Assembly: GCF_029024965.1 (NCBI RefSeq)
Contig: NZ_CP118982.1
Span: 1,612,001 to 1,676,000, forward strand
Direction of reading: 5' to 3'
Length of the DNA stretch: 64,000 nucleotides
DNA from: Staphylococcus equorum
GTDB taxonomy: Bacteria; Bacillota; Bacilli; Staphylococcales; Staphylococcaceae
Shown: positions 30,333-41,084 of the stretch, in pieces
How positions within the stretch are numbered: position 1 is the stretch's first letter
Layout of the letters: every line of letters begins with the position of its first letter
The notes under the pieces: model-generated
What the model saw: only the letters and a program-made list of their open reading frames with translations
Told to the model about the DNA's origin: nothing
The model's database searches: none
Position numbers and translations under genes: made by a program

Positions 30333-31619
30333 TTATAAGAAATAACGCTGAATATCGTTCCAAGTCACTAATACCATAACGATTAATACAAATACGGCAC
30401 CAATGGCGATAATTGTAGTTTCTGCTTTTTTATTTACTGGTTTTCTAAAGATTGCTTCATAAATGACAAATAAAATTCGTCCACCATCTAACGCTGGTAC
30501 TGGTAGTAAATTCATTAATCCTAAGTTAACGCTTAGCAAAGCAGTCCATGAAATCAAGTTAATTATACCAGTTTTAACGACAGAGTCGACAGTATGATAT
30601 ATACCTACTGGACCATTCAACATATCAAATGAGAATTCTCCAGTGAAAATGCTTGCAATCATACTTACAATTGCAGTGAAAATAATTTTACCTGCACTAA
30701 GTGTTTGTTCCACACCCGCTGCAATTGGTTTGAAAATAGTGTGTTCAGTCGCTGCACTATAACCTAATAAATATTTTGTTTCTGAGTGTGTTTTCGTTAC
30801 TTTTTGTTCAACCTTTTTAGGTTTAATATCAAATGTTTGCTTGTTGCCATTACGTTCGACGACTAATTTTGTCTTGTTATCTTTAATTTCTTTTACTGCT
30901 TTATCAATATCATCTTTACCATCAATATTATGGTTTCCTACTTTAACAATCGTGTCACCAGATTTAAGACCTGCTTGTTCAGCAGGTGAATCTTTAACAA
31001 CTTCATCAACTGAATTTGTTGCTGTACCTTGATAATATGCTAGACCAATAAATAATACTAATGTAAGTAAGAAATTAAACAATGGTCCTGCGAATAAAGT
31101 TAAGAATTTTTGATAAGGCTTTTTATACGTGAATTGACGATCTCTAGGTGCAATTTGAATTAAACTACCATTCTCTACAAAGTAAGACGTTTTAGCTATT
31201 GCATAGCGTTGTCTTTCTTGATTATATGATGTTACCCCTTCAATGAATAAGCCATCTTTAAAATCACATTGTTTTACTTCTATTGCTTCAATTTGTTGAA
31301 ATTTGTGTTGATCATCTAAAATGATGTGCGTAATTTCATCTTTGTCATTTAATTTTATTTTTACATGCATACCTGGTTGAACTGGTGGTTCTTCTAAACC
31401 ATCACCAGCCATGCGTACGTAACCTCCGACAGGTAATAATCGAATCGTATATAACGTTTCATTCTTTCTGAAACTAAATATTTTAGGTCCCATACCAATT
31501 GCAAATTCCGGACACATAATGCCTGCGCGTTTTGCAAAAAACATATGTCCATACTCATGAACTGTGACAAGGACACCAAAAACGATTATAAATGAAATAA
31601 TTGTTACTAGAAAACTCAC
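30333..31619 (-). CDS. rseP: RIP metalloprotease RseP (site-2 protease)
   Basis: A membrane-embedded zinc protease that cleaves transmembrane segments of regulatory or signal peptides. HEYGH is at residues 21-25 in the first membrane segment and the second metal-site motif PVPALDGGR is near the C-terminus. A PDZ domain lies between (about 190-260). The longest frame would add 16 residues, but the GTG at 31619 follows GAGGTG by seven bases and gives the standard 428-residue protein. In S. aureus relatives process signal peptides; the substrate here is not inferable. Confidence 0.95.
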   Translation of the reverse strand: MSFLVTIISFIIVFGVLVTVHEYGHMFFAKRAGIMCPEFAIGMGPKIFSFRKNETLYTIRLLPVGGYVRMAGDGLEEPPVQPGMHVKIKLNDKDEITHIILDDQHKFQQIEAIEVKQCDFKDGLFIEGVTSYNQERQRYAIAKTSYFVENGSLIQIAPRDRQFTYKKPYQKFLTLFAGPLFNFLLTLVLFIGLAYYQGTATNSVDEVVKDSPAEQAGLKSGDTIVKVGNHNIDGKDDIDKAVKEIKDNKTKLVVERNGNKQTFDIKPKKVEQKVTKTHSETKYLLGYSAATEHTIFKPIAAGVEQTLSAGKIIFTAIVSMIASIFTGEFSFDMLNGPVGIYHTVDSVVKTGIINLISWTALLSVNLGLMNLLPVPALDGGRILFVIYEAIFRKPVNKKAETTIIAIGAVFVLIVMVLVTWNDIQRYFL

Positions 31620-31946
31620 TTTGCTACACCTCATATTTTCGAAATAAATTGTTTGCTCATACTTCATATATTAATTCATATGATTCATTTTCTTATGACT
31701 AACTGCTTACTTTAGATTATAAAAGTATAACACAACAATGCTGAGTGACACACGTAACTTTAATATGTCTTCTAGTCACTCGCTTACATTATTCTTATCA
31801 TTGTACAGTCGTAATTACACAAAGTATTTTTGCTTGTGAAAAGGAGTTAATAAATAAAATAACTGCATTGAAGCACTCAGTTATTTTATCTCATTAACTC
31901 CTTATTTTTGTTTATATAATTGTATAGTATCACTTTGAATTTGTAG
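31620..31946. other. Intergenic region between cdsA and rseP
   Basis: This 327-bp gap contains a strong 63-nt hairpin (31841-31903). The remaining DNA shows no gene. A promoter for rseP is expected here because of the hairpin. Confidence 0.45.
31841..31903 (-). terminator. Long hairpin downstream of cdsA
   Basis: Arms of about 25 bases (31841-31865, 31878-31903), starting with aaggagttaat and ending with attaactcctt, fold into a nearly continuous stem with a 12-base loop. U-tracts are short on both sides, so it may act as terminator, mRNA 3' stabiliser or processing site. Confidence 0.6.
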
Positions 31947-32729
31947 TTAAGCTTGTATTAACAAGATGTTTAATAGTGGCAATACAAACATAAAACTGTC
32001 AAAGCGATCTAAAATACCACCATGACCAGGCAAAATTCGACCAGAGTCTTTCACACCAAAATGGCGTTTGAAACCTGATTCAACAAGGTCACCAAGTTGT
32101 CCAAACATACTTAAAATGATCGTAACAATTAATAATATCCACGTTGCAATATTAAAGTCTACAAACATAATCATAACAAGTGGAATAATTAAACTACAAA
32201 TCAATCCACCAACAAAACCTTCTATTGTTTTATTAGGACTAATCACAGGCCATAATTTATGTTTGCCCATTAAACGACCAAAAATATATGCCCCTGTATC
32301 TGTTGACCATACGATTAGAAATGCAAATAGTATGTAGTGTAAGCCTTCAGATCGTGTTTCATAAAGATACATGAAACCAATACCAACATACGCAATCGTC
32401 ATTAAACAAAATGCAGCGTCCATAAAACTAAATCTATTTTTAGAAAGCACTGTATAACTTAATAAAATAAAACTCATTGCTATTAATGACTTTAATTGTA
32501 AATCATTAACCCAGTTACCCGCACCTTGAGGTAACATAATAATTAAAATTCCTAACGCACTTATGATACCTGGCACCGATAAAAACTTAATCATATTCAT
32601 ATTCAGCAATTCTTTCAATGCTATGAACGCTAATAAATACGAAAACAGCATTAATATAACTCCGCCCTTTAGTAAGACCGGGAGGAAAATGATAAGTCCT
32701 ATGATTGCCGTCAAAGTTCTAACTTTCAT
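31947..32729 (-). CDS. cdsA: Phosphatidate cytidylyltransferase (CDP-diglyceride synthase)
   Basis: CdsA makes CDP-diacylglycerol from phosphatidate and CTP, feeding PgsA at the other end of this window. The 260-residue protein is almost entirely hydrophobic with about seven to eight membrane segments. It carries the signature near the C-terminus, [16 protein letters not shown], and SPNKTIEG before it. The ATG has AGGAG upstream and the gap to uppS is 17 bp. Confidence 0.96.
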   Translation of the reverse strand: MKVRTLTAIIGLIIFLPVLLKGGVILMLFSYLLAFIALKELLNMNMIKFLSVPGIISALGILIIMLPQGAGNWVNDLQLKSLIAMSFILLSYTVLSKNRFSFMDAAFCLMTIAYVGIGFMYLYETRSEGLHYILFAFLIVWSTDTGAYIFGRLMGKHKLWPVISPNKTIEGFVGGLICSLIIPLVMIMFVDFNIATWILLIVTIILSMFGQLGDLVESGFKRHFGVKDSGRILPGHGGILDRFDSFMFVLPLLNILLIQA

Positions 32730-32746
32730 ACTATTCTCCTAACTAC

Positions 32747-33511
32747 TTATAATCCCCCAAAACGCCTTTGACGAGATTGATAAATTTTAATACAGTTTAT
32801 TAATTCTTCTTTATCAAAATCTGGCCATAATTTTTCATTAAATAAAAATTCACTGTAAGATACTTGCCAGATTAGGAAATTACTAATACGTTGCTCTCCT
32901 GATGTTCTAATCAAAAGATCTGGGTCAGGGTAGCAATGAGTCATTAAATGCTCATTAATCATTTCTTCAGTGATTGCTTCACTTGTTAAACCTTCAGCAG
33001 TCAATTTGTCGTAAATTGATTTCACACTGTGGACAATTTCGGCTCGTCCGCCATAATTTATAGCAAAGACCAATTTTAAGCCCGTATTATTTTTTGTTTC
33101 TTCTTTTGCTTTATCTATCGCTTTAAGTGTAGATGTTGGTAAATGCTCAATAAAACCAATCGTCTCTACTTTAACATTATTTTCTATCAACTCTGGTAGA
33201 AATGTTCTTAAAAAGTTAACTGGCAAGTTCATGATGTAATTCACTTCATTTTTAGGTCTTGTCCAATTTTCTGTAGAGAAAGTATACAATGTTAAATATT
33301 TAATTCCTAAATCACTAGCTGCTTTAGTAATTTTTTTAACAGTTTGCATACCTTGGTAGTGACCTTTTATTCTAGGCAATTTTCTTTGTTTAGCCCAACG
33401 ACCATTACCATCCATAATTATAGCAACATGTTCGGGTATATTATGTACTTCCAAATCTATATCGGATTGCTTATACTGATTTTCTTTCTTCTTTTTTAAC
33501 TTTTTAAACAT
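32747..33511 (-). CDS. uppS: Undecaprenyl diphosphate synthase (isoprenyl transferase)
   Basis: UppS condenses eight isopentenyl units onto farnesyl diphosphate to make the C55 lipid carrier for peptidoglycan and teichoic acid. [12 protein letters not shown] contains the catalytic aspartate; LYTFSTENW and [15 protein letters not shown] are conserved binding motifs. The ATG at 33511 behind GGAGG gives 254 residues; eight more in-frame codons upstream are not supported. It is paired with cdsA in the usual uppS-cdsA order. Confidence 0.96.
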   Translation of the reverse strand: MFKKLKKKKENQYKQSDIDLEVHNIPEHVAIIMDGNGRWAKQRKLPRIKGHYQGMQTVKKITKAASDLGIKYLTLYTFSTENWTRPKNEVNYIMNLPVNFLRTFLPELIENNVKVETIGFIEHLPTSTLKAIDKAKEETKNNTGLKLVFAINYGGRAEIVHSVKSIYDKLTAEGLTSEAITEEMINEHLMTHCYPDPDLLIRTSGEQRISNFLIWQVSYSEFLFNEKLWPDFDKEELINCIKIYQSRQRRFGGL

Positions 33512-33619
33512 GGTATTTCCTCCGAGCTTGATCATCTCTGTTTATTATAATTAGATTCTAGATGCAATTATCTACCATTTTATCATAATAGATAGGTGCA
33601 TTGAATAAACAAATAAAAA

Positions 33620-33649
33620 AACTGTACCAAAGTCTGATTTGATACAGTT
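33620..33649 (-). terminator. Terminator downstream of frr
   Basis: A twelve-base stem (33620-33631 with 33638-33649) has a G-U pair only in the minus-strand RNA and is followed by T6. It separates frr from uppS. Confidence 0.85.
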
Positions 33650-33744
33650 CAGATAAATAAATGATATACCTCTTCTTCAAGCTCTAACTATAAGTAATTA
33701 TATACCTTAATGAGTGAATAGAAGTATAATCATCATTACCATGT

Positions 33745-34299
33745 TTATACTGACATTATATCTTTTTCTTTTTCTTCTAATAATTTATCAATTTCTTTAA
33801 TTGAGTTGTCAGTTAATTTTTGTACATCATCTGTTTGTGATCTTAAATCATCTTCAGTGATATCGCCATTTTTTTCTTGTTTTTTAAGTACATCATTTGA
33901 ATCACGACGAACATTTCTAACTGCTACTTTCGCATCTTCGCCAATTTTCTTAACTTCTTTTACAAGCTCTTTACGGCGGTCTTCAGTTAATGCTGGAATA
34001 ACAATACGTATAACTTCTCCGTCACTTGAAGGATTCACACCTAAGTTAGCAGCATTGATTGCTTTTTCAATATTACCGACAGATGATTTATCATATGGTG
34101 CAATTACTAATAAACGTGCTTCTGGCACATTGATACTAGCAAGTTGTTGAACTGGTGTTGGAGCACCATAATAATCAACATTTACGCCATTTAATAAATT
34201 GGAGTTGGCTCTTCCGGCACTAATATTAGCTAATTCTCTTGAAAGATTATCAACAGATTTTTGCATTTTTGATTTCGTATCATTAATAATGTCGCTCAT
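33745..34299 (-). CDS. frr: Ribosome recycling factor
   Basis: Frr splits post-termination ribosomes together with EF-G. The sequence includes [20 protein letters not shown] and [18 protein letters not shown], covering both domains of the tRNA-mimic fold. The ATG at 34299 (184 residues) is seven bases after AGGTG; an ATG two codons earlier is too close to that site. It follows pyrH by 16 bp. Confidence 0.96.
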   Translation of the reverse strand: MSDIINDTKSKMQKSVDNLSRELANISAGRANSNLLNGVNVDYYGAPTPVQQLASINVPEARLLVIAPYDKSSVGNIEKAINAANLGVNPSSDGEVIRIVIPALTEDRRKELVKEVKKIGEDAKVAVRNVRRDSNDVLKKQEKNGDITEDDLRSQTDDVQKLTDNSIKEIDKLLEEKEKDIMSV

Positions 34300-34315
34300 T
34301 CTCATACACCTCTAA

Positions 34316-35038
34316 TTATTTTGTTATTATTGTTCCTATTTTTTCACCCATTACTGCACGTTTAATATTACCTTCTTCAGTAATTGAGAATACATTCAAC
34401 GGAATGTTATTATCCATACAGAATGAAGACGCTGTTGAATCCATTACTTGTAAACCATCTTGTAACATTTGAATATGAGTAAGATGTTCATACTTAATAG
34501 CATTAGGGTCTACTTTTGGATCAGCAGAGTAAACGCCATCAACATTATTTTTACCCATTAAGATAACATCGGCTTCAACTTCAGCCGCACGTAGAGCTGC
34601 TGTAGTATCAGTTGAGAAGTATGGATTACCAATACCCGCTGCAAAAATAACTACACGTTTTTTCTCTAAGTGTCTAATTGCACGACGACGAATGTATGGT
34701 TCTGCAACTTGTTTCATTTCAATTGAAGTTAAAACGCGTGTGTCACATTCTAATTGTTCAAGGCTATCTTGTAGCGCTAAAGCATTCATTACTGTAGCTA
34801 ACATACCCATATAATCAGCAGTACCACGATCCATGCCTAGGTCACTACCCGTTTTACCTCTCCAAATATTACCTCCGCCAACGATAACTGCAATTTCGCA
34901 ATCCATCTTTGCAACTTCGGCTACTTGTTCAGCCACACTTTTAATCGTAATTGGATTAATTCCAAATCCATCGTTACCTGCTAGTGCTTCGCCACTTAAT
35001 TTTAAAACAACACGATCGTATTTAGAAGTTTGAGCCAT
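34316..35038 (-). CDS. pyrH: UMP kinase
   Basis: PyrH phosphorylates UMP to UDP, the entry to UTP and CTP. It belongs to the amino-acid-kinase family: KLSGEALAG near the N-terminus, [10 protein letters not shown] in the phosphate loop and [12 protein letters not shown] toward the C-terminus. The ATG at 35038 (240 residues) matches the family start; 18 more upstream codons lack support. It is transcribed after tsf, with a hairpin in between. Confidence 0.96.
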   Translation of the reverse strand: MAQTSKYDRVVLKLSGEALAGNDGFGINPITIKSVAEQVAEVAKMDCEIAVIVGGGNIWRGKTGSDLGMDRGTADYMGMLATVMNALALQDSLEQLECDTRVLTSIEMKQVAEPYIRRRAIRHLEKKRVVIFAAGIGNPYFSTDTTAALRAAEVEADVILMGKNNVDGVYSADPKVDPNAIKYEHLTHIQMLQDGLQVMDSTASSFCMDNNIPLNVFSITEEGNIKRAVMGEKIGTIITK

Positions 35039-35081
35039 TGTCTTTTCCTCTCTATTGTAAAAATATGTAATTGATACAAGT

Positions 35082-35150
35082 AAAGAAGACACAATAGGTC
35101 TTCCAATACAAAAGTAAATCTTTCATACGGAGCACAAAGGTGTCTTCTTT
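35082..35150 (-). terminator. Hairpin between tsf and pyrH
   Basis: Perfect eleven-base arms (aaagaagacac 35082-35092, gtgtcttcttt 35140-35150) flank a 47-base loop. It lies 21 bases beyond the tsf stop. The U-tract is short, so partial termination or mRNA processing is more likely than complete termination. Confidence 0.5.
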
Positions 35151-35170
35151 CTTGTTTTAACTATGAAAAA

Positions 35171-36049
35171 TTATTTCATTTGTCCTTTTACTTCGTCAGC
35201 AAAGTTTTCTTCGCGTTTCTCCATGCCTTCGCCTACTTCATAACGTAAGAAGTCAACAAGTTTTCCACCTTTTGATTTCAAGAAAGCTTCAACTGTTTGA
35301 TCAGGATCTTTTACAAAGTTTTGGTCAACTGCACAAATTTCTTGTAAATATTTACGTAAACGACCTTCAACCATTTTTTCTACAATTTTCTCTGGTTTGC
35401 CTTCGTTTAGTGCTTGTTGTTTTAAAACTTCTCTTTCGTGATTGATTTCATCTTCGCTTACTTGTTCAGATGAAACATATTTAGGGTTGATTGCAGCAAT
35501 GTGCATAGCTACGTCTTTAGCTGCTTGGACATCAGTTGAACCTTCAACTACAGTTAACACACCGATACGTCCGCCCATGTGTAAATAAGAACCAAAAGCA
35601 TCATTGTCTGATTTTGTTCTAATAGCAAAACGACGGATACTTAATTTTTCTCCGATAGTTGAGATAGATTCTTTAACACGTTGGTCTACTGATTTACCAT
35701 CAGCTAATGTAGTTTCTAATAAGGCTTCTACTGTTTCAGCCTTTGTTTCTAATACTTGATTAGCAATTTCTTTCACTAATTCTTGGAAACCTTCGTTACG
35801 AGCTACGAAATCAGTTTCTGAATTAATTTCTACAATTGCTGCTTCATTGCCTTTTTCTTCAACATGAACTAAACCTTCTGCCGCAATACGGTCAGATTTT
35901 TTAGCAGCTTTTGCAATACCGTTTTCACGTAAGTAATCAATAGCTTTGTCGATGTCACCATCAGTTTCTGTTAAAGCTTTTTTACAGTCCATCATACCTG
36001 CACCAGTTTTTTCACGTAATTCTTTTACAAGTTTAGCTGAAATTGCCAT
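35171..36049 (-). CDS. tsf: Elongation factor Ts
   Basis: EF-Ts exchanges GDP on EF-Tu. The N-terminal UBA-like domain ([20 protein letters not shown]) and the core [11 protein letters not shown] motif are present. The ATG at 36049 follows GGAGG closely and gives 292 residues; five upstream codons in frame are not used. It is 94 bp downstream of rpsB with a terminator between. Confidence 0.97.
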   Translation of the reverse strand: MAISAKLVKELREKTGAGMMDCKKALTETDGDIDKAIDYLRENGIAKAAKKSDRIAAEGLVHVEEKGNEAAIVEINSETDFVARNEGFQELVKEIANQVLETKAETVEALLETTLADGKSVDQRVKESISTIGEKLSIRRFAIRTKSDNDAFGSYLHMGGRIGVLTVVEGSTDVQAAKDVAMHIAAINPKYVSSEQVSEDEINHEREVLKQQALNEGKPEKIVEKMVEGRLRKYLQEICAVDQNFVKDPDQTVEAFLKSKGGKLVDFLRYEVGEGMEKREENFADEVKGQMK

Positions 36050-36100
36050 TTCATATTCCTCCATTATTTAATGAATTTTAATATATTTGTTTTTAAAAAA

Positions 36101-36129
36101 GGGTGATAAGCTTGAATATCTTATCACCC
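36101..36129 (-). terminator. Terminator between rpsB and tsf
   Basis: A perfect ten-base stem (gggtgataag / cttatcaccc) has a nine-base loop and T6 on the minus strand. It should reduce tsf expression relative to rpsB. Confidence 0.88.
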
Positions 36130-36143
36130 ATTTTACATTATTC

Positions 36144-36932
36144 TTAGTTTGATTCAACAGAAGTGTTTTCTTCAGTTGTTCCTGCTTCAGTAGCTTCTTT
36201 TGATTCTTTTAAATCAATATTTTGTTCTGCTGCTACTTCTTCATTAGATACACCTTGTTGACCTTCTAAGATCGCATCTGCCATTTTACCAGTTAATAAT
36301 TTAACGGCACGAATAGCATCGTCGTTTGCTGGGATAACGTAATCAATTTCATCTGGATCACAGTTAGTATCCACAATACCAACGATAGGGATGTGTAATT
36401 TGCGTGCTTCAGCAATTGCGTTGCGCTCTTTACGAGGGTCAACTACAAATAATGCTTGAGGCATTGATTTCATATCACGAATTCCGCCTAAGAATTTGAT
36501 TAAACGGTCGTATTCTTTTTTAAGTTCTACAACTTCTTTTTTAGGTAATACTTCGAATAAGCCATCTTCTTCCATTTTTTCAATCTCAGAGATGCGTTTG
36601 ATACGTTTAGAAATTGTTTTATAGTTAGTTAAGATTCCACCTAACCATCTTTGGTTTACATAGAATTGACCCGCACGTTCTGCTTCAGCTTTCACTGAGT
36701 CTTGTGCTTGTTTTTTCGTACCAACGAATAAAACTTTTCCGCCATCTTCTGATACTTGTTTAATGAAGTTATAAGCTTCTTCTACTTTTTTCACTGTTTT
36801 TTGTAGATCGATAATGTAAATACCGTTTCTTTCAGTGAAAATGTATCTTTTCATTTTTGGGTTCCAACGACGTGTTTGGTGACCAAAGTGAACGCCTGCT
36901 TCTAGTAATTGTTTCATTGAAATTACTGCCAT
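36144..36932 (-). CDS. rpsB: 30S ribosomal protein S2
   Basis: S2 joins the 30S subunit late, near the 16S central pseudoknot. The protein begins [20 protein letters not shown] and contains the coiled-coil segment and [19 protein letters not shown]. The 262 residues include an acidic, Glu/Thr-rich tail (about 225-262). ATG follows AGGAGG. A promoter and a long leader lie upstream. Confidence 0.97.
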   Translation of the reverse strand: MAVISMKQLLEAGVHFGHQTRRWNPKMKRYIFTERNGIYIIDLQKTVKKVEEAYNFIKQVSEDGGKVLFVGTKKQAQDSVKAEAERAGQFYVNQRWLGGILTNYKTISKRIKRISEIEKMEEDGLFEVLPKKEVVELKKEYDRLIKFLGGIRDMKSMPQALFVVDPRKERNAIAEARKLHIPIVGIVDTNCDPDEIDYVIPANDDAIRAVKLLTGKMADAILEGQQGVSNEEVAAEQNIDLKESKEATEAGTTEENTSVESN

Positions 36933-37053
36933 AATTAAAATCCTCCTATTGGTTTATTACCTCCACAAAAAGCTCATATAAACACGATAACTAAATATCG
37001 CACCCTTTATACTTGCACTTTTTGTGTGCGTATTGGCTTCATAGCCGTGAGTA
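36933..37053 (-). promoter_or_regulatory. 5' leader of rpsB with hairpin potential
   Basis: From the predicted promoter to the start codon the transcript has a leader of about 115 nt. It can pair acaaaaagtgc with gagctttttgt (near 36967-37025), making a large imperfect stem. Leaders before rpsB are autoregulated by S2 in several bacteria; whether that applies here is inference. Confidence 0.4.
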
Positions 37054-37082
37054 AATATATCATATTTGTATTTATAAAGCAA
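37054..37082 (-). promoter_or_regulatory. Promoter of rpsB
   Basis: TTGCTT (37082-37077) and TATATT (37059-37054) are separated by exactly 17 bases on the minus strand, upstream of the rpsB leader. Confidence 0.65.
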
Positions 37083-37109
37083 TACTTTCACATTACTATT
37101 TCACACATT

Positions 37110-37149
37110 AAAAGAACATCTAAAAGTCTTATGATTTAGACGCTCTTTT
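37110..37149 (-). terminator. Terminator downstream of codY
   Basis: Fifteen-base arms (37110-37124, 37135-37149) pair completely only in the minus-strand RNA, where two plus-strand A-C mismatches become U-G. It ends the xerC-hslV-hslU-codY unit. Confidence 0.7.
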
Positions 37150-37183
37150 TGATGATATATTTTTAAATTAATTTACGTATCGA

Positions 37184-37957
37184 TTATTTAATTCTTTCTA
37201 GCTCATCTAAGAATTTTTCTTTTTTCACTTTAATAAATGTACCTTTCATTCCTAAAGAACGTGATTCAATAACACCAGCACTTTCAAGTTTACGCAAAGC
37301 GTTAACAATAACTGAACGTGTGATACCTACTCTATCAGCAACTTTTGATGCAATAAGTAATCCTTCTTTACCGCCTAATTCTTCAAAGATATGCTCGATT
37401 GCTTCACTTTCAGAATATGATAAAGAATTAATTGCCATGCTAATAGAAGCTTTGTCTCTTGCTTCTTGTTCAACTTCACTATGTTTTTCACGTAATATTT
37501 CCATACCAATAACTGTGGCAGCATATTCACCAAGAACTAAATCATTCTCAGAGAAATCTTCTTGAACACGTCCAAGTACTAAAGTACCTAATCTTTCACC
37601 GCCACCTAAAATTGGAAAAATTGTAGTTCGGCTAATTTTGAATAAATCTTTATTTTCTGGTGGGAACACAGATAATACGTTTTCTATATCAATATTAGAT
37701 TGTGTTTCTCTAACATCCATTAGTTTATCCGTATATTCTTTAGGGATATGTCTATTTTCAAGCATTTGTATAATACGATCATTTTTCAACAATTCGTTTA
37801 AGCTTGACCCTAAAATCTTTCCTTTTCTAGACACAATAAATACATTTGTTACTGTTACACTACTTATTGTTTGTGCTACATCCTTAAAATCAACGGCAAT
37901 ACCTTTGTGCTTTTGCAAAAGTGTATTTAATTCTCTAGTTTTCGATAATAAGCTCAT
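37184..37957 (-). CDS. codY: GTP-sensing pleiotropic repressor CodY
   Basis: CodY binds branched-chain amino acids and GTP and represses nutrient-scavenging and virulence genes in rich conditions. The 257-residue protein has the N-terminal GAF ligand domain (about 1-155, with [15 protein letters not shown] and [17 protein letters not shown]) and a C-terminal winged helix ([20 protein letters not shown]). It is the last gene of the xerC-hslVU-codY operon, the standard Firmicute arrangement. Confidence 0.97.
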   Translation of the reverse strand: MSLLSKTRELNTLLQKHKGIAVDFKDVAQTISSVTVTNVFIVSRKGKILGSSLNELLKNDRIIQMLENRHIPKEYTDKLMDVRETQSNIDIENVLSVFPPENKDLFKISRTTIFPILGGGERLGTLVLGRVQEDFSENDLVLGEYAATVIGMEILREKHSEVEQEARDKASISMAINSLSYSESEAIEHIFEELGGKEGLLIASKVADRVGITRSVIVNALRKLESAGVIESRSLGMKGTFIKVKKEKFLDELERIK

Positions 37958-37980
37958 ATTCCTTCTCCTTTTTATTTATA

Positions 37981-39396
37981 TTATAAAATAAATGCACTTA
38001 AATCTTTGTTTGTTGAAATTGATTTCAACTTATCATCAACATATTGTGGTGTGATGTCTACAACCGCATTGGGCATACTTGGTGCTTCAAATGATAAATC
38101 TTCAAGCATTTTTTCAAGTATAGTATGCAAACGACGTGCGCCAATGTTATCAGTATCTTGGTTTACCTGGAACGCAATTTCTGCCAGACGTTTAATCGAG
38201 TCATCGGTAAAGTTGACTGTCACTTCTTCTGTTTGAAGTAGCGCTTCATATTGTTTGATAAGTGATAATTTCGGTTCAGTCAAGATTCGTACAAAATCTT
38301 CTACTGAAAGACTTTCTAATTCAACACGAATTGGGAAACGACCTTGCAACTCAGGAATTAAATCACTTGGTTTAGCCACGTGGAATGCTCCAGCACCAAT
38401 AAATAGCATATGTTCAGTGTTAACAGTACCATATTTCGTTTGTACCATGCTACCTTCAAGTATTGGTAAAATATCTCTCTGAACGCCTTGTCGAGACACA
38501 TCTTGACCTGAATTTTGATTATTTGTTGCAACTTTATCGATTTCATCAATAAATATAATACCCATTTGCTCGGCAAGTTCAATTGCTTGTTGATTTGCTG
38601 ATTCTTGATCAATCAGTTCGTCGGCAAATTGGTCAGTTAATATTTTACGCGCTGTTTGTACAGGAACTTCTCGTTCAACTTTTTTCTTAGGCATGAGTTG
38701 TTTCATCATATCTTGCATTTGTTCATTTTGATTTGTGCCTAACATGCCCATAGCACCTGGGTCTTGTTCTACTTTTAATCTTACTTTTTCTTCTTCTAGT
38801 TCACCATTCAACAATTGTTGTTTAATTTCAGAACGTTTTGTGTTGATTTCTTCTGTAGGTGTATCCTCTTCTTCATCATTATTCTGACCAAAGTTTGGCA
38901 TCGAACCACCAAATAGTGATTCTAGAGGGTTATTCTCACCGTTATTCGTATTATTTGCTTTTTGCTTCATGCTAGGTACTAAAAGTTTTACTAATTTTTC
39001 ATTTGCTTTTTGTTTCGCTTCTTCTTCAACTAAAGCTTTCTTTTGTTCTTTAACTAGTCTAATAGCTACGTCAACTAAATCTCTTACCATGCTCTCAACA
39101 TCTCGACCTACGTAGCCTACTTCTGTAAATTTAGTTGCTTCGACCTTTATAAAAGGTGCACCTACAACTTTAGCCATTCTTCTTGCTATTTCCGTCTTAC
39201 CTACACCTGTTGGTCCGATCATCAAAATATTTTTGGGTGCAATCTCTTGTTTAGCTTCTTCAGCTAAAAGACTTCGTCTATATCTATTTCTTAATGCAAT
39301 TGCTACTTTGCGCTTTGCATCATCTTGCCCAACAATGTATTCATTCAATTTTGAAACGATATCTTTTGGTGTTAATTTAATGCCAGTCGTTTCCAT
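37981..39396 (-). CDS. hslU: ATP-dependent protease ATPase subunit HslU (ClpY)
   Basis: The unfoldase ring of the HslUV protease. The 471-residue AAA+ protein has Walker A GPTGVGKT at about 60-67, the intermediate I-domain (about 115-265, including an Asn/Gly and acidic stretch) and Walker [10 protein letters not shown]. The C-terminal end SAFIL inserts into HslV. It is 133 bp after hslV, a larger gap than usual for this pair; I see no gene or clear terminator in it. Confidence 0.96.
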   Translation of the reverse strand: METTGIKLTPKDIVSKLNEYIVGQDDAKRKVAIALRNRYRRSLLAEEAKQEIAPKNILMIGPTGVGKTEIARRMAKVVGAPFIKVEATKFTEVGYVGRDVESMVRDLVDVAIRLVKEQKKALVEEEAKQKANEKLVKLLVPSMKQKANNTNNGENNPLESLFGGSMPNFGQNNDEEEDTPTEEINTKRSEIKQQLLNGELEEEKVRLKVEQDPGAMGMLGTNQNEQMQDMMKQLMPKKKVEREVPVQTARKILTDQFADELIDQESANQQAIELAEQMGIIFIDEIDKVATNNQNSGQDVSRQGVQRDILPILEGSMVQTKYGTVNTEHMLFIGAGAFHVAKPSDLIPELQGRFPIRVELESLSVEDFVRILTEPKLSLIKQYEALLQTEEVTVNFTDDSIKRLAEIAFQVNQDTDNIGARRLHTILEKMLEDLSFEAPSMPNAVVDITPQYVDDKLKSISTNKDLSAFIL

Positions 39397-39529
39397 AAGA
39401 TAAATTACCTCCGTAATTTTGATTTCAATTATTCTAAAAATTATTTGTAAATTTATTTATTATTACTATATCCTAAATTTTTACGATTATACATTTTTAT
39501 TTTTCATTGTGCTTTTTTAGTTTCAATTT

Positions 39530-40072
39530 TTATAATTTTTCAACTACGATTTGATCATTTGTAAATACACAAATATCAGACGCAACTTTTAAACTTTCAT
39601 AAGCCATTTCTTCTGCAGTTAAATTTGTGGCATGACGTTTCAAGGCTCTTCCTGCACTCAATGCGTAATTGCCTCCTGAACCAATTGCTATTAAAGCATC
39701 GTCTGGTGCGATTACTTCTCCTGTACCACTTACTACAAGGATTGAATCCTCATCCATAACGATTAGCATTGCTTCTAGTTGACGCAGTTGTTTGTCACCT
39801 CTCCATTCCTGAGCTAATTCAACTGCGGCTCTTTCTAAATTACCACCGAATTGTTGTAATTTAGTTTCGAATTTTTCGAATAATGTAAATGCATCTGCAA
39901 CGCTTCCTGCAAATCCGGCTAAAACTTTATCATTGTATAAGCGTCTAACCTTTCGTGCTGTTTGTTTCATAATCACTTGTTCACCAAGTGTTACTTGTCC
40001 ATCACCTGCCATTGCTGAATGGCCGTTATGTTGCACTGCAAAAATCGTTGTCGCGTGAATAGATGTACTCAT
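39530..40072 (-). CDS. hslV: ATP-dependent protease subunit HslV (ClpQ)
   Basis: The proteasome-like peptidase ring of HslUV. The conserved core [20 protein letters not shown] starts at residue 8, so the protein has a seven-residue N-terminal extension (MSTSIHA) before the threonine that aligns with the catalytic Thr1 of E. coli HslV. The extension must be processed, or another residue act as nucleophile. [13 protein letters not shown] and the C-terminal [11 protein letters not shown] are typical. It is three bases after xerC. Confidence 0.95.
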   Translation of the reverse strand: MSTSIHATTIFAVQHNGHSAMAGDGQVTLGEQVIMKQTARKVRRLYNDKVLAGFAGSVADAFTLFEKFETKLQQFGGNLERAAVELAQEWRGDKQLRQLEAMLIVMDEDSILVVSGTGEVIAPDDALIAIGSGGNYALSAGRALKRHATNLTAEEMAYESLKVASDICVFTNDQIVVEKL

Positions 40073-40075
40073 AAT

Positions 40076-40966
40076 CTAATTCTCCTTTTTTGCACGAGGA
40101 TGTGCGTTTAAATATACTTTTCTTAATTGTTCATTTGTAACATGTGTGTAACGACCTGTAGTTGATAAATTCACATGACCTAACAAGGATTGAACGGTAC
40201 GTAAATCAGCACCCTGATTAAGCATGTGTGTTGCAAATGTATGTCTTAATTTATGTGGGTGAATATCCGTTACGCCAGCTGTACGTTTTACAACATCGTT
40301 TAACACATAACGAACGCCACGCTCTGTGATAGGCGCACCGTTCATATTTACTAATAAATAATTATGATCATTTTTAATTTTAGGTTTAAATAATTCTAAA
40401 TATCGTTCTATACTTTGCTTGCAAAATTCTCCAAATGGAATAAAGCGTTCTTTACCACCTTTACCTAACACCTTCACACCAGGTAAATTCATATCTAAAT
40501 CAGACTCTTTTATATGGACTAACTCCGAAACCCTTATGCCTGTTGCATAAAGAAGTTCCAAAATCACTCTATCTCTCAAACCTTTTTTCGGGTCTTTTTC
40601 AACAGTGTCAAATAAAGCTTCCATTTCTTCTTCATAAAAAAAGTGTGGTAAATATTGTTCTTTCTTGGGATGCACTAATTGAATAAATGGATTTATAACT
40701 TTTTCATCTTGTGTCATCCAATATTCGTAAAAACTTCTCAGCGTAGAAATTTTACGAGAAACTGAGGTTCTTTTCAAGTTTTTCGAATATAAATAACTTA
40801 GATAGTTTCTTGCATCTTTATATTCGAATGCAGATAGCTCTAAATATTCTTGTTTTAAAAATACATTGAACTGTTCTAAATCATCGTGGTATGACTTTAA
40901 AGTATGCTCTGAAAACTGTCGTTCAACTTTTAACATAAATAAATATGCCTGTTGGATTTCTTCCAA
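40076..40966 (-). CDS. xerC: Site-specific tyrosine recombinase XerC
   Basis: XerC resolves chromosome dimers at dif with XerD. The 296-residue protein has the SAM-like core-binding domain ([13 protein letters not shown]) and a catalytic domain with R in [39 protein letters not shown]. This supplies the R...H-x-x-R...H...Y residues. The start is TTG at 40966, which aligns with the family N-terminus and follows GGAGGGG. The longer frame (ATG at 40999) overlaps the hairpin. That ribosome-binding site lies inside a stable hairpin. Confidence 0.94.
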   Translation of the reverse strand: MEEIQQAYLFMLKVERQFSEHTLKSYHDDLEQFNVFLKQEYLELSAFEYKDARNYLSYLYSKNLKRTSVSRKISTLRSFYEYWMTQDEKVINPFIQLVHPKKEQYLPHFFYEEEMEALFDTVEKDPKKGLRDRVILELLYATGIRVSELVHIKESDLDMNLPGVKVLGKGGKERFIPFGEFCKQSIERYLELFKPKIKNDHNYLLVNMNGAPITERGVRYVLNDVVKRTAGVTDIHPHKLRHTFATHMLNQGADLRTVQSLLGHVNLSTTGRYTHVTNEQLRKVYLNAHPRAKKEN

Positions 40967-40972
40967 TAAAAA

Positions 40973-41012
40973 CCCCTCCATCAATATGAATTGTAGCATA
41001 TTGATGAAGGGG
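40973..41012 (-). terminator. Terminator hairpin containing the xerC ribosome-binding site
   Basis: Sixteen-base arms (40973-40988 and 40997-41012) with an eight-base loop pair completely in the minus-strand RNA (15 Watson-Crick and one G-U). The 3' arm ends in GGAGGGG and is followed by T5 and then the TTG start of xerC. It therefore looks like an intrinsic terminator after trmFO whose stem also sequesters the xerC Shine-Dalgarno sequence. Confidence 0.75.
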
Positions 41013-41084
41013 ACTGCGAAAAATAACTATTAAATTGAGTCAAACTTACAAAATTTTTAGAAAATGGTTATATCTACGAATATT

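Noticed and set aside
28614..30400. T-box or other tRNA-sensing leader for proS
   Set aside because: The region upstream of proS is only 19 bp after rseP and shows no T-box sequence, so no leader can be supported.
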